From: Paralithodes platypus
Lineage: Eukaryota > Arthropoda > Malacostraca > Decapoda > Lithodidae
Direction: 5' to 3'
NCBI GenBank assembly: GCA_032716605.1
Contig: CM064509.1
Span: forward strand, 35,745,618-35,809,617
Length of the DNA: 64,000 bases
Shown piece by piece: positions 1 to 11,581 of this stretch; positions within the stretch are counted from its first letter, which is position 1; each line of letters begins with the position of its first letter. Below the pieces are notes generated by a model that was given only the letters and a program-made list of their open reading frames with translations, did no database searches and had not been told where the DNA came from. The translations under genes and the position numbers were made by a program.

Positions 1-20
1 CGTGGGAGTTTCTAACCGTC

Positions 21-92
21 TTGGTGGTGTAATGGTTAAGGTGTCTAAAAATCTGTGTGTGATAACCCAGGTTCTAATCCTGGTGGATCACA
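21..92 (+). repeat. tRNA-derived SINE head (or tRNA pseudogene)
   Basis: An A-box-like TGGTGTAATGG at 25-35 and a B-box-like GGTTCTAATCC at 70-80 are spaced as in an internal RNA polymerase III promoter. The arms do not fold into a clean tRNA cloverleaf, and the sequence continues into AT-rich DNA, so a SINE head is more likely than a functional tRNA gene. Family not recognised. Confidence 0.6.
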
Positions 93-550
93 TAATTATA
101 TGCTTTCATTAATTTCATTGGAGGTGTTTGGTGTTGTGGTGAAATTAATAAAAAATAGAATATATATATAAATTATTTTTACCTTTATCTAGTATTGATC
201 TATACCGGTATATATTTATATTTTGTATTTATGTATTTACTTATTTTTATCAAAAGCTCATATTCTAGTATTCAGTCTTTTGATATTGATCTGCTATTGG
301 CTACAGTTTTCAAGTGTTTATCTTCGACTCTATTTCTCATAGTCTGTGTGTCAGAGCTTAGTTTCTCAACAAATTTCTACCTTAGCTTTTGTTATCAAAT
401 TATGTCTATCTTAGCTTCTTGTCTCAAATTACGTGCATCATTACTTCTTGTCTCAAATTCTGTCTATTATAGCTTGTTGTCTCAATGTATGTCCATCATA
501 GCTTTTTTTCATTACTCGGGTGTCTCATTACCTGTGTGTCTGTCAACACA
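93..550. other. AT-rich DNA, no gene seen
   Basis: AT-rich sequence with TACCGGTA at 203-210. Reading frames here run into the CT microsatellite and lack protein-like composition. Confidence 0.5.
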
Positions 551-668
<118 letters not shown>

Positions 669-1021
669 CATGTACATCGATGACAATGACCTTCACCAAG
701 TTGATAATATATATATTATTGGGAAACCATATACACTGTATAATAAAATCCATTCTGAGTTTATGTTTGCTTGTTCTATGCATTCTATATTTACCTCAAC
801 ACTCTACGGAAGGTTATTGCTAATGGTCACGCAACATCGGAAACAAATTGCAAAGTGAATGACAAATCAATGCAAGCGAAAGACACATAACACATACATA
901 GTTTTGAGATAAACAGAATAAAAATGGGAAAACTTAGTAATACTAGATTATAAAGGTAGAGTACATGTTGATAATGAAGAAAGAACAGCAATAAAGCTAA
1001 AGGAGTGATAAGCAGGGACAC

Positions 1022-1955
1022 AGGTTTGGAAATGGAAGTAAGACAGAGATTGTGTGAAAGAAGAAAAGTTTGAGGAGTAATGGGAAGTACGTGGAAGGTG
1101 AGAAATCTCAGAATGAAAGCTAAAAGTGCAATGTATCAAGAGCTAGTTGTACCAACAGTGATGTATGGGGCTGACACATGGGGTCTGAAGGTACAAGAGA
1201 AAAGAAGGTTAGATGTGATGGAGATAAGCTGTTTGAGTAGTATGTGTGGAGTGTCATGTCGAGACAGATTGAGGAATGAAGAGGTATACGTAGGAAAGTG
1301 GGACAACAGGAACCCTTATCGACCAGAGTGGAAAGAAGGATGCTATATTGGTATGGGCATGATGAACGAATGGGAGATTAAAAGCTTACAAAGAGATTAT
1401 ATGAGTCAGAAACAAAGGGAAATAGATTGAGAGGAAGACCTCGGAGGAGATGGAGATATGGTGTAATAATAGTACTGGAAGGTAGAGAGATGACTGAAGA
1501 ACAGGCGAGAGAAGTGGTAATGAATAAGAATGAGTGTAAAATGCTTGTGAATAGATGAGTGATACCGCAGTCATATGGAGAGGGAGTCCGGTGCCAGTTG
1601 GAGTAGATAATAGTCTGTCAAGCGCCTGGCCCGGGGAGCCAGTGAATTTTGTGAACGGCCATGTCTGGAAGTAAGGTGGGCGGGCATTGTGGTGCAGTTC
1701 CACTGCGTGTCTGCCTGCTGAGACCGGACCCTCTCCGGGAGGTCTGGGACCGATGGAATGCTGGAGGCCCCTAGTGATCCTTGGTCTATGGGTGTTCTCC
1801 TGGGTGACCTAGATGTTTGTGAGTTTTATTTATTTTATTTTTGTTTTTGTTTTTGTATATTTTGTTGTTTCTATTCGGGCTCAGTGTTGAGTCGGCCTCC
1901 TCCAGCTATGGGGTATGTGCCTGGGTATATACAGTATACATACATACATACACTA
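1022..1955 (+). mobile_element. 5'-truncated LINE, RT C-terminal part and 3' end
   Basis: A decayed non-LTR retrotransposon. The first part encodes the region after the RT catalytic core (see 1080-1430). From about 1560 the sequence is noncoding, and 1745-1955 matches a second 3' end at 42554-42782 (shared words: CTTCTCCTGGGTGACCT-like, GTCGGC, ATGGGG near the end). It ends in a short ATAC-rich tail. Clade not resolved. The true 5' break could lie somewhat upstream. Confidence 0.75.
1080..1430 (+). pseudogene. LINE reverse transcriptase, C-terminal fragment
   Basis: The 116-codon frame contains the typical post-catalytic pattern VVPTVMYGADTW, then a conserved Cys/Arg block (SMCGVSCRDRLRNEEV). 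The same module occurs at 34515-34811. Downstream the homologous reading is lost by frameshift. There are no upstream RT motifs (catalytic Asp pair) in this copy, so it is a dead 5'-truncated insertion. Confidence 0.8.
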
Positions 1956-2037
1956 TTTCATTTGTATCACTAAATGATGTTATGTATAGTTTATAGAGGA
2001 CCTCTAGAAATTAAAAATATATACAGTATACTCTTAG

Positions 2038-2145
2038 TTAACCCTTTTATTTTCACAGAATCTTCCTAAGCTTAATTACTCAAATCGTCTAATGATAGCC
2101 AGAATAAAAGGCTGGAAGACATCATCGTATGCTGATAGAAGTTAA
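2038..2145. mobile_element. TTAA-flanked MITE, half copy
   Basis: TTAA at both ends. It contains the conserved inner arm AAATCGTCTAATGATAGCC seen in the MITEs at 46934-47155 and 48503-48715, but only the right arm is present, so the palindrome is lost. No coding capacity. Confidence 0.6.
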
Positions 2146-2310
2146 CCCTATCTGGTGTTAATTGGGTCTTTTTGAAAACTACCTGATTTGTTCCATTATT
2201 CAGGAGATTCTAAGACGTTTCGCCTCATGTTTTTATGGTGGTTATTAGACACTTAACCCCATTAAGGTGTTACTGTGTTATTAGGGCAATCGACAAACAA
2301 TCTGCAATTA

Positions 2311-2420
2311 AGGAGACCCCGGCCTTCGGTCGGGAAATTTTTCTACCGAAGATGTACATATTTAGCTTGAAGGGAGTTTAGAGGGCGTTTATTTATTTTG
2401 TATTTTTTATTTTTTCAAGG
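2311..2420 (-). repeat. Dispersed CCGGCCGAAGG repeat, fragment
   Basis: Reverse-complement match to the copies at 7070-7860: CCGGCCTTCGGTCGG core, then the ACATATTT / AAGGG / TAGAGGGCG context. Noncoding. Confidence 0.6.
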
Positions 2421-2483
2421 GGTCTCGGGGTCTGGGCTGCAAACTAAAAATGCATTGCTCGTAAATATCAAACATAGTCCAAA

Positions 2484-2905
2484 CCCTTAATAATAATTAA
2501 ACAGTATAATACCCTTAATAATAAGTAAACAGTATAATACCCTTAATAATAAGTAAACAGTATAATACCCTTAATAATAAGTAAACAGTATAATACCCTT
2601 AATAATAAGTAAACAGTATATAACCCCCAAGAATTAAACATACGGTTAATAATAAAGTTGTTGATACCCTGATAATAACGCAGTATAATAATACACCTAT
2701 AGAAGCACTAATGACGTTTGGAATATAACTTAATACACCTTAATAATAAACACACAGACCCGTTCTAAAAAAACAAACAAAATACAACTAATAATAATAA
2801 AAAAATACCCTTAAATAAGTACACATAATACCCTTAACATATAAGTTAACACATAATACCCTTAATAATAATTAAACAGTATAATACCCTTAATAATAAG
2901 TAAAC
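2484..2905. repeat. 28-bp minisatellite (CCCTTAATAATAAGTAAACA...)
   Basis: Five regular 28-bp units begin at 2484, 2512, 2540, 2568 and 2596. Degenerate units continue from about 2800 to 2905 around a non-repeat insert that shares an AATGACGTTTGGAATATAACTT-like stretch with 3035-3058. Confidence 0.9.
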
Positions 2906-3059
2906 ATGCAACATTTCATGATAACCCCCAAGATGTCGAACCAGAAATGGTTAAGTGCATATTTTTGTTGAATTTGACCACCTGATCAGTGAACTATTTG
3001 CAGTATGAATATAAACACCATATGAGAAGCACTTCATTGACGTTTGGAATATAACTTCA

Positions 3060-3127
3060 TCACACACACACACACAAACACACACACACAACATACCAAC
3101 ATACCCCTTACACACACACACACACAC
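3060..3127. repeat. (CA)n microsatellite, interrupted
   Basis: Two CA runs separated by a short unique stretch. Confidence 0.9.
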
Positions 3128-4741
3128 ATCGATTACACTAACGTCCACATATTATTCTCGGGAATTAACCCCTAAATATTACCGACCTGGACTATTGCAT
3201 TATATGAGTACATCATTACAGGACTTCCGGAGTATAGGGTGTGGATGTGTGATTTGTGTTAAGGTATAGTTTATAATGAGGGGCTTACAACGGAGATACG
3301 GAAATTAAAATGTATACCTGATAAAAATGGTGTTTTGGCTTGTTATGGGGAGAGGGATTAAACATGAGGGAGAAGGGGGTCCGGAAAAAACACCCCATTT
3401 AGTGAAAATATACCCTTAATATTCCTTCTCTACCACCGAACATACAGTGTTAACAGTATATATGTTTTATATATGGACAGGACAGCAACACTATTTCCAA
3501 CTTAATACCGTAATTGTATCGTCACAAGCATACCTAATCATCAATATTAATAGTGTTTTACGATTGTGTTATCGTAGTATAGAGGCATAATACAGTTAAC
3601 AAACCATAATATTGAATAAGCTTATCGAACGTCATAATTTACGTGTTTTCTGTTAATTAAGGCCTACATATTCGATCGGTCAACACGTCTTATTTTATAT
3701 GGTGAGTGAAATTGTGAGACAGACGAGTTTTAGCAAATGTCTCGTTTGTAACCACAGACCACAGCGTCTGGCTGTCTCCCCCCGGCTCGGTGCAGTTTCT
3801 AATGTTCGAAAATGTCTCATAATGAGACATAATGAGGCAAGTAAATTGTTCCATAAATTTAATCTTTTTAGGGTCAATTATTGTGACTGTATTCTAAAAT
3901 TTGACATCAATAATTTTAATCAAGCATTTTTAACTTGAAGTTTCTTGTATAACCTCTGCTTACTTTTTGTCTGTATTTATTGTTTATCTTTTTCTTTTCT
4001 TTTTCTTTTTCTATTATTAATATTAATATTGATGATTTTTTTAATTGATTGTTCTTGTTAAAAGAGTACTATTTGTTTAAATCTGCTGTTACTTCATATT
4101 TTGCAATTATTTGTCTTTATATTATATGTATTCATTGTCGATAGTATCAATTGCTTGGTTTTGCGATTTCCTTAGTTTATTTGTGCGATAAATGTAGGTT
4201 ATTTGTAGGGTAGTTATTGATAGGGGTCTCTTGAGGCATGCTATGCTTATAGGTAACCTACCCGATAGCACTATCGTTAGTGAGTGCTGTACTGTATTTT
4301 ATATATTATTTTGTAATAATATAGATATCTTATCAATATTTGTATTTTGTACTATTGTTAATGTCTTGTCATGTTGCAAATTTGATTTTAAATTAATATT
4401 TTGACATTTAACATGTAGTTTCTTTATTCATGCAGAGTTTAGTAAAATTTACCAGAACGTCCCGGACTTCCCAATTTTGACTAATTCCTTGAACGTGACG
4501 ATAGTGCGTTGTTATGTGTGCGATTAGTTTGCTTGGGAAACAGATTAACTTGCTCATGTAGTAGTGTACACCCTATGTGGTGGATTGTGTTCTTTTATTT
4601 CATAGATTTAATTTTAGTAAGCGTTGTTTCCACATAGCGATTTTGATAATTTAATTTGACTTTATATTGTCCTTGTCCCAATTTTGGTTTGTTTAGTTTG
4701 CAAGTTTTACATTTTAATCTCATGCCATCTATTTCGCTTTT
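3128..4741. other. AT-rich DNA, no gene seen
   Basis: Apart from a small fragment of the CCGGCCGAAGG repeat at about 3345-3400 (GAGGGAGAAGGGGGTCC word), I recognise nothing. Short frames on both strands at 3695-3938 overlap each other and lack family features. Confidence 0.5.
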
Positions 4742-4964
4742 CTCTCGCAGGGCACTGGCTCATAGCATATTTTGAAAATGGCAATATTGATAAAACGCTA
4801 ACATATTTGAAATAGCAAGGGTGTTATTTATGGCGTGTCAATGGACTTTGTGGTAATGTACTGAAACGTAGTACAACACAAATTCCATCATCCCTAAAAA
4901 TATCTTCCCATTGGCAAATTAAGATTAACTCTCGACCCGGGAGTCGGAAGCACTCCTCCACAAC

Positions 4965-4965
<1 letters not shown>
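4742..4965 (-). repeat. Dispersed repeat (SINE-like), copy 1
   Basis: Homologous to 55805-56028: both contain CATAGCATATTTTGAA, a TGGACTTTGTGGTAATG-like word and AATATCTTCCCATTG in the same order. Here the tRNA-like end is degraded (CTCGACCCGGGAGTC), while the other copy has a good B box. Both copies abut a long AT microsatellite on the same side. Confidence 0.7.

Positions 4966-5044
<79 letters not shown>
4966..5044. repeat. (AT)n microsatellite
   Basis: An uninterrupted AT run adjoining the SINE-like repeat on its left. Confidence 0.97.
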
Positions 5045-5048
<4 letters not shown>

Positions 5049-5488
5049 ACACCCACACTCACACCCACACACAAACATACATGCATACACTCACGCAAAT
5101 GGTTAGACAGATAGACAGATACAGGCTATACCATCCTGAAGCAAATGAGGGTAGATTGTATTGAAGTATATAACGACTTCAAGGCCCATGGTAATATTGT
5201 TGTTGACAAGTATACTTTACTGTTGACCAGGAGGGGGTAATAGTATAAAGATTGTTGAAGCCATTATGTAAGTCAGAAAAGGCTAAGCATTTCGTTTTCA
5301 ACCACGTAACCTTAAATTAAGCCGTAAAAGTTTGGCATGAGTTATTATTAAAGTTAAAGTGGCAATATTTATGAAAAATTGGTGAGTACATCCTACTGTA
5401 TTATAGAAGGCTGATTTATGATGGCTATAGGGCTCTCTCATGGAGCTATAATATTTGACCTCCATGACTTGCCTCTCTCTCTCTCTAA

Positions 5489-5490
<2 letters not shown>
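5045..5490. other. Nothing recognised
   Basis: Short CACA and ACAG patches, then unique sequence without coding signal. Confidence 0.4.

Positions 5491-5558
<68 letters not shown>
5491..5558. repeat. (CT)n microsatellite
   Basis: A pure CT run of about 68 bp, preceded by a shorter CT patch at 5473-5486. Confidence 0.97.
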
Positions 5559-5562
<4 letters not shown>

Positions 5563-5838
5563 TAGCTGGTCACTCAACTGTTAAGGGCTTACTCTTTTAT
5601 TTCACATTTTAGCGTTTCATAGTCGAAAATGGACAGATTTTTGCCTTAGTTTAATTACTTGGTAGTTTCGGTGTTAGTTATCTAATCATATCGTAACATA
5701 AATTATATTGCCTTATATAATTATTAAACTTTTGAATTAAAGAGCATCTGTGTTTAGCTGAATAATATATTATGGCGTTAGATAATATAACATAGAATTA
5801 GGATAGTTGATAATAATGGGAAAAAGATATACAGAATA

Positions 5839-5839
5839 T

Positions 5840-5926
<87 letters not shown>

Positions 5927-6010
5927 TATCTATATATATATATATATTGATATATATATATATATATATATATATGCTATATATATACCGGTATATATAT
6001 ATATATATTC
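5839..6010. repeat. (AT)n microsatellite with TACCGGTA
   Basis: A long AT run with interruptions, including TACCGGTA at 5986-5993. Confidence 0.95.
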
Positions 6011-6080
6011 CCAGCTAGACTTGAACCACTGACAGTCAGGACTAGTGTCCATACTTTAATCAACTACACCACAGCGTGAT
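6010..6080 (-). repeat. tRNA-derived SINE head
   Basis: On the minus strand, an A box TGGTGTAGTTG (6061-6071) and a B box GGTTCAAGTCT (6017-6027) are at pol III spacing. The minus-strand 3' side runs directly into the AT microsatellite. Family not recognised. Confidence 0.65.
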
Positions 6081-6950
6081 AAAGAATATTTATTCTTTTC
6101 CTATATATTAACCTGGGAACGGCGCTGAGACTCTGAAGAGGTTTTACTGGGCGAAGGCGACGGGACTCATAACCCTTTCACGCACATGTGGAGCGAGGGA
6201 TACTATAAAACTTCTTGCCCATCAGAGGTGCTTACAAACCTTTAGTTTAATTACTTCAACCTCTGCAGTTGTCTTTAAGTGAGTTGTGGGCAGAAAACTA
6301 ATTTTGGAGAGGTAATTATGAGAGTAAGAGAATACTATTTTGAATACTAAACGGCAACCCCCGGACCTGAAAGGGTTAAGATCCAAGGCCAAAAAAACAA
6401 ATTTAAAAGACCCCAGTGGCACTCAAAACAAAGGAATATGTGATTAAATGAAGTAATTCCTCTCCATACCTCCTATCACTCCTTCACATGTGTCAAACTC
6501 CCCTCTCCCTTCCCCTCTTTCCCCCCCCCTTCAATTATCACCTATTTTTCCTCTTCTTTCCTTGTTTATCGGTTTATTTTCCGCGCCAATATCCCCCACC
6601 CAGTTTCAAGGTCGTGTGAGACGCATATAGAGATCATGGCAAGAGAGAGACTTCACTTACAAAGCTCCAGTGCCGATCGATAAGTGAGAGAGGGAGGATG
6701 TGTGCCGCACCGGCTCTACTCTCATGAATGAACCGGTCGGCAATATTTCGTCTTTTTCACCCACCAAATACTATTCCCACTTGTTTTATTGCTGTTACAT
6801 GTTAATATTTTCATATTAAACATAAAATAGGCACATATGAATAAGTAATAACAATATTTATTTGATAATGACAATTTTAGTTGGGAGTGTATGAAAATAT
6901 CCTCGCCCGGTGAGCACTTTCAAATACCATAGGTTCGCTGTTTAAAGGTT
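6081..6950. other. No gene seen
   Basis: Mixed-composition DNA with a C-rich patch near 6500-6540. No supported feature. Confidence 0.4.
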
Positions 6951-7015
6951 AAGGAGAAGGGAAATTATACATGGAAAAAGTAATACTTTCTCCATGTAAG
7001 ATTTCCCTTCTCCTT
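6951..7015. repeat. 65-bp hairpin
   Basis: Arms of 29 nt starting AAGGAGAAGGGAAAT, with 26 of 29 positions complementary and a loop of about 7 nt. The size resembles a miRNA precursor or the core of a foldback element. Nothing else indicates expression. Confidence 0.7.
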
Positions 7016-7069
7016 ATTATATATAGGAAAAGGTTAAGTATCCTTTATCATGCGGTGGTATAGTGGATT

Positions 7070-7860
7070 TAAGCAAGCTTTAAATAACACCCCCAAGACA
7101 CCCCTTCCAGATTTTGTTTTCTTTTTTTTGGCAGAAAAATGTCCGGGCCGAAGGCCGGTTCCTCTTAAATTAGAGGCTCTCTGTCGCTCACCATAAAAAA
7201 AATTGCACAAAAGGTCTTCAAATTGACAAAGAAATGAGGCCGAAAGGTCTTAAAATCACCAAAACTATTGGGACCAAAGTCCTGTAATTCTGCAAATGTC
7301 TCATTGTTCGACTAAAAAATGCATAATTAATTTTAGCTCGAAGGGGGATCGGGTGTGCGTTACATATATGAAGGAGGTCTAGGGGGCAAACTTACAGAAA
7401 TATTTGATTAATGCAAACAAAAGAAAAAAGAAAACTGAATAATGATTTTAAGCACACTAAAATATCTCCCCCAAAACTTGTGATCCCAGAGTGTTAAGGG
7501 GAGACTGGCCGTTTGTTTGGTCTATTAATTCATTTATTCATATATTGTTTTAGTTTCCTCCCTAGACCTCCATCAAGCCAAGAAAAACACCCCCTAGACC
7601 CCCCTTCATGATATTTGTACATTTTGTTGTAGAAAAATGTCCCGGCCGAAGGTCGGTTCCTCTTAAAATTTCAGGCTCGCTATCGTTCGCCAGAATATAA
7701 TCGACACCTAAATGGCATGAAAGGTCTTAAAATTAACAACGAAATGTGGTGAAAGGTGTTAAAATCGTCAAACCAATGGGCGTTCGGCGAACGTCTTATA
7801 ATCTCAAAACTAGTGGGGCTAAACATTAGGGAGAAGGGGGTCCAGAAAATGATCTGCCTC
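7070..7860 (+). repeat. Dispersed CCGGCCGAAGG repeat, two tandem-like copies
   Basis: Two successive copies share, in order: an AGACC(C)CCCTTC stretch, ATTTT then GAAAAATGTCC, CGGCCGAAGG, GGTTCCTCTTAAA, AGGCTC, TCG(C)TC(G)CC, GAAAGGTCTTAAAAT, and in the second copy GGAGAAGGGGGTCCAGAAAA. Further fragments lie at 2311-2420, 3345-3400, 8140-8248, 9433-9670 and 11100-11165. Noncoding; family not recognised. Confidence 0.7.
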
Positions 7861-8139
7861 CCCTTTATTAAAAGTTTTACTCTGGTAACGGAGACAACCA
7901 TGCACTGTAGGTCTGGGCCTTTAGTATGACATCATTATCATTATACAGTAATATCTATCATCACATGTATATTTATTTTTTTGTACTCCTAATGTCATTT
8001 GTTAATTCGCAATGACGATTGTGCAACCAATATCGACCATCCAGAGAGATGATGGAAGTTTCTCCCTACAGGGAGATATTTATGTATTTACTCGTTTATT
8101 TATTTGTATATCAATTATATATTGTTATTTTAGTTTCCT

Positions 8140-8246
8140 CACTAGACCTTCGTCAAGCTTAAAATAATACGTACAAGACTCCCCTGCAAAATAAATTTGT
8201 GCATTTTTTTTTTTGGGGGGGGTAAATAATGCCCTGGCCGAAGGCT
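8140..8246 (+). repeat. CCGGCCGAAGG repeat, left part split by TIR element
   Basis: Carries the TTTAGTTTCCTCACTAGACC start and runs through CTGGCCGAAGGCTGG, where the homology breaks exactly at the TIR element. The right part resumes at 9433. Confidence 0.65.
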
Positions 8247-8347
8247 GGAGCGCGTTCAGTCTACCCTATCTGGCAAAGGTAGCTCTTTGTTCCCCGTGTA
8301 ATTTTCAAATAATTATCCGTTAGTCTATTGGGGGAATAAAAAGTAGA

Positions 8348-8520
8348 TGTTCTTTTCCTGGCGATGTAGGAGTATGAATATGCTAAATTCTATAGTTTAT
8401 ATATATTGTTCTTTCCCTGGCGATGTAGCCAGGCTGAATTAAATAGTAGCCTATATATATTATCTCTTCCTGGCGATGTATGTATAGGCATACTTTCTTT
8501 TCCTGACGATCTAGGTGTAT
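8348..8520. repeat. Degenerate tandem repeat, TTTCCTGGCGATGTAG units
   Basis: Four diverged repeats of a TCTTTTCCTGGCGATGTA core spaced roughly 50-65 bp apart. Confidence 0.7.
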
Positions 8521-8699
8521 ATAGGCTATTTGCAAGCTTATATTTGTGGAAGGTTCATAAATATTTTTTAACCATTAGATTACCTTTGAAAATTTAACTA
8601 TAGCGTGGATAGGCTACCTTACTAAACATAGCTTAACTGACCTATCATACTTCGATGCAATTATGCCTCAGAAATTGTTTTTAAGAAATGTAAATAGAG

Positions 8700-8975
8700 T
8701 AATCGATCAATAATAGACAAGCGCCGACAAACCTGTACAGCAAGCTAGGCTATAACCCGTTAAAATATAGGCTATCATTTAATTGGCACACTAACAACTG
8801 TAACATTACCGATATATAACTATAACAATGAAATACAAACCGCATAAAAAACATAATAATCAATCAATAATATAGACAAACGCTCAAAAACCTGTACAAC
8901 AAGTTATAACCCTTTACAATACATCATTGGCATAGTAACATTACCAATATATAACGATACAAATTAAATAATAAC
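8700..8975. repeat. Tandem duplication, about 165 bp
   Basis: Two diverged copies share AATAATA(TA)GACAA, CGC, AAACCTGTACA, CAAG, TATAACCC, and ACATTACC(G/A)ATATATAAC in order. Noncoding; followed by a poly-A run at 8979-8999. Confidence 0.75.
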
Positions 8976-8999
8976 TGCAAAAAAAAAAAAAAAAAAAAT

Positions 9000-9071
9000 A
9001 GCTCATCGAGCCTCGAACCCTTGCGAGTAGGCTTACGGATTTAAAAGCGAAGTCGTTACCAACTAGGCTAC
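9000..9071 (-). repeat. tRNA-derived SINE head with T-run
   Basis: On the minus strand, a good A box TAGCCTAGTTGG (9059-9070) and a B box GGTTCGAGGCT (9009-9019). Transcribing leftwards, the next sequence is a 20-nt T run (poly-A at 8979-8999 on the plus strand), an ideal pol III terminator. This is the best-preserved tRNA-like unit in the window. Confidence 0.7.
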
Positions 9072-9321
9072 GCTTACCACACTGAAGGCCTGACGAAGTA
9101 GCTGTGAGACTTGCGCTCCAAGCTGCTTGTTTTATGTTATATATAGCAAAATGGTCACGATAACTATGATTTTTATAGGTGTGCCACCTTATAATAGAGA
9201 TTGCGACACATAAATAACTTGGAGGGAGGCTAATTCAGCTTAATTATGATAATATAATGTAGAGGAGAGATTTAGGCCTACTGTTATGATAGCTTCGCTA
9301 GTCACCTCCAGGGAGTGTTAG

Positions 9322-9383
9322 CGTGATCGCCGTCTGATTGCAAACAATCACAAACGTGATTCGTCGAATCAGAGGCGATCACG
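9322..9383. repeat. 62-bp inverted repeat
   Basis: CGTGATCGCCGTCTGATT pairs with AATCAGAGGCGATCACG (one bulge). It lies just inside the right TIR of the 8247-9432 element and may be a subterminal structure. Confidence 0.7.
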
Positions 9384-9432
9384 TTCAGTAGAGCTATCCC
9401 GTTTGCGTGTTTGGGTAGACTGAACGCGCTCC

Positions 9433-9670
9433 TGGTTTCTTATAAAATGCAGGCTCGCTTTCGTTTGCCAGTCAAAAATTGACACCTATATGACAGGAAA
9501 GGTCTTAAGGGGAAGCCTTAATAATGCTCCTAACTTGCTGCAAATTGGAGCCCAACTTAAGGCGGGCCCCGCCAGTAAAGGGTTAAAATCGTCAAGCTAA
9601 TGGGGCAAACGTCTAAAATCTCAAAATTAATGGGCCTAAGCATGAGGGAGAAGGGGTTCCAGAAATCCCC
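9433..9670 (+). repeat. CCGGCCGAAGG repeat, right part
   Basis: Continues the copy interrupted at 8246: CAGGCTCGCTTTCGTTTGCCAG, AAATTGACACCTA, GAAAGGTCTTA, AATCGTCAAG, and the GAGGGAGAAGGGG terminal word. Confidence 0.7.
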
Positions 9671-10300
9671 GTTACTTCTTATGAGGCCACTAATAATTTG
9701 ACTGACATTTTCGAATAGAGAATGACTACTAGTAAATGTCAGATCATATCAGTAGAATCAGTATAAGAATCACATGAGCATAGTCTGTCATAACAATGAA
9801 GCAACTTGGTTGAGCCCGAGAACTTTCAGTCTTCTAATGTACTTCTCACTTCTCAGCTTGTTCTTCCTCTGTCCAATTGCTCTTCTTTCCTATTTTACTC
9901 CAGCCATCTGGTCTGGTCTGTCATAATTGGTTGCGAACAGGTCATTTCGGACTTATAGAATAGGTTTTCATTCTTACATAGTTTTTTTTCTTCTGGTAAT
10001 CACAGGTATCGTATATTATTTGTCAGTTTCTCCCTGCATTTTTTTCCAGCATTTATACAATCAATTAAGCTTTCCACACAAAATGTTGGACGACGTTCCT
10101 GTGTTATTGATGACTTTCCAATTTTGTTTCCAGCCTTCTCCTTCCTGACTATCCAACATTTTATATCAACATGGTCAGGTTTTATTTTGATTTATTTATA
10201 TATTATTTTTTTGTAATTGCATGGCCCCCAATTAATATTAGGCTAGTAGTTATTTGATTTCTCATCTCACGCTTTCTTTTCCCTATTCAATCTTATATAT
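9671..10300. other. No gene seen
   Basis: Pyrimidine-rich frames on the plus strand look like low-complexity chance frames. No motif recognised. Confidence 0.4.
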
Positions 10301-10301
10301 A

Positions 10302-10359
<58 letters not shown>
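10301..10359. repeat. (AT)n microsatellite
   Basis: A TACTGTA is followed by an AT run of about 55 bp. Confidence 0.95.
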
Positions 10360-10363
<4 letters not shown>

Positions 10364-10630
10364 TGTTTATATATTTGTTAGTGAATGTCAATCCTTTCGT
10401 ATACAAATCTATACCAATGTTTTGACTTTTTCACGCTTAGTTTCCTTATTTACTTTAATGGAATCTGTTTACATACCAGTCCTTTCGTACACACCCCTTG
10501 CGTTCTTTACAGCTTACCCTTTAGTTATTGCCTTCTCCTATATCATTCTAAAATACTTCTTTCTTCAGTAGTGCATTTCTTTGCTTCATGATTTATATAA
10601 AGTCAAAGTTGATAGATTGACTGCAAGCTA

Positions 10631-10742
<112 letters not shown>

Positions 10743-10807
10743 TAGGGATAGGTTCGAGTGCCTCTACTGTGTATTGAATGTCAGGACCTGACAACTTCCC
10801 TAGTGGT

Positions 10808-10887
10808 TTCTGTCAGAACACACTCACTCACTCTCACTTTCACTTATTCTCACATTCACACACTCACTCACTCACTCTCTCTCTCAG
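10808..10887. repeat. CACTCA / CT low-complexity repeat
   Basis: Degenerate CACTCA and CTCT units. Confidence 0.85.
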
Positions 10888-11209
10888 AATATGGCGAATT
10901 CCAGTAACTTTTTTATTTCATATATAATTCTGGAAGCATTTTCTGACTATTTCATTACCATCGGTAACTACATTGAAGGTAGATTATAGATTATACTGTA
11001 TGCAAGGTCCACTGACATCATATTTCATACCCTATGTTCTTTTGTTGAGGGGGAATTAGGATTTATTTATCGGTCGATTTCATTATTTATTTATTATTCA
11101 TATAGTTTCCTCTCTAGACCTCCATCAAGCTTAGAAAACCATCTCCAAGAATCCCCTACTAGATAAATTCAAGTTATCTCTCTTTATCAAGTATAAATAT
11201 ACAAACATT

Positions 11210-11581
11210 ATGTATTTAGCCGAATTCTCAACTCTCCGGCTAAAGCTTTCTTTTCGATCTCAAACTAAATATTTCTGCGCTGTTTATCTCTCCCCTAATT
11301 CTACTGACTATCCAAAATTCTTTGACTATCTAACTTCTAAAGTGGAACACATTCTATCCATCTCTCCTTTCGCAGAAATCTCCATCCTAGGAGATTTCAA
11401 CATTCACCACCACCAATGGCTCTCCTCTGTTTCCACTGACCAACCTGGTGAACAAGCCTACATCTTTTCTATCCTAAATGACCTAGAGCAGTTAGTCCAG
11501 CAACCCACCCGTATCCCGGATCACTTCAGAGATCGGCCCAACATTCTTGATTTATTTCTAACCTCTAACCCTTCTGCTTAA
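11210..11581 (+). pseudogene. LINE endonuclease domain (APE type), partial
   Basis: Encodes the middle of an endonuclease/exonuclease/phosphatase fold: AVYLSPN around residue 24, [13 protein letters not shown] around residue 60, and [12 protein letters not shown] at the end. The catalytic GDFN block is present, but the N-terminal metal-binding segment is absent and the final SDH motif falls in another frame just downstream (CTCCGACCATAAA at about 11610). Confidence 0.85.

Larger units (their letters stand above)
8247..9432. mobile_element. 1.2-kb TIR DNA transposon, non-autonomous
   Basis: Ends in a perfect inverted repeat GGAGCGCGTTCAGTCTACCC (8247-8266 and 9413-9432). It interrupts a dispersed repeat whose left and right parts flank it. 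A CTGG at both junctions (8245-8248, 9432-9435) could be a short target duplication. There is no transposase frame inside. It contains small tandem repeats, a SINE head and a hairpin. Superfamily not determined. Confidence 0.7.

Noticed and set aside
2484..2905. CRISPR-like regular repeats
   Set aside because: Direct 28-bp tandem units without spacers in a eukaryotic context; an ordinary minisatellite.
9000..9071. Functional tRNA gene
   Set aside because: A and B boxes are good but acceptor and anticodon stems do not pair well by eye; a SINE head inside a transposon is more likely.
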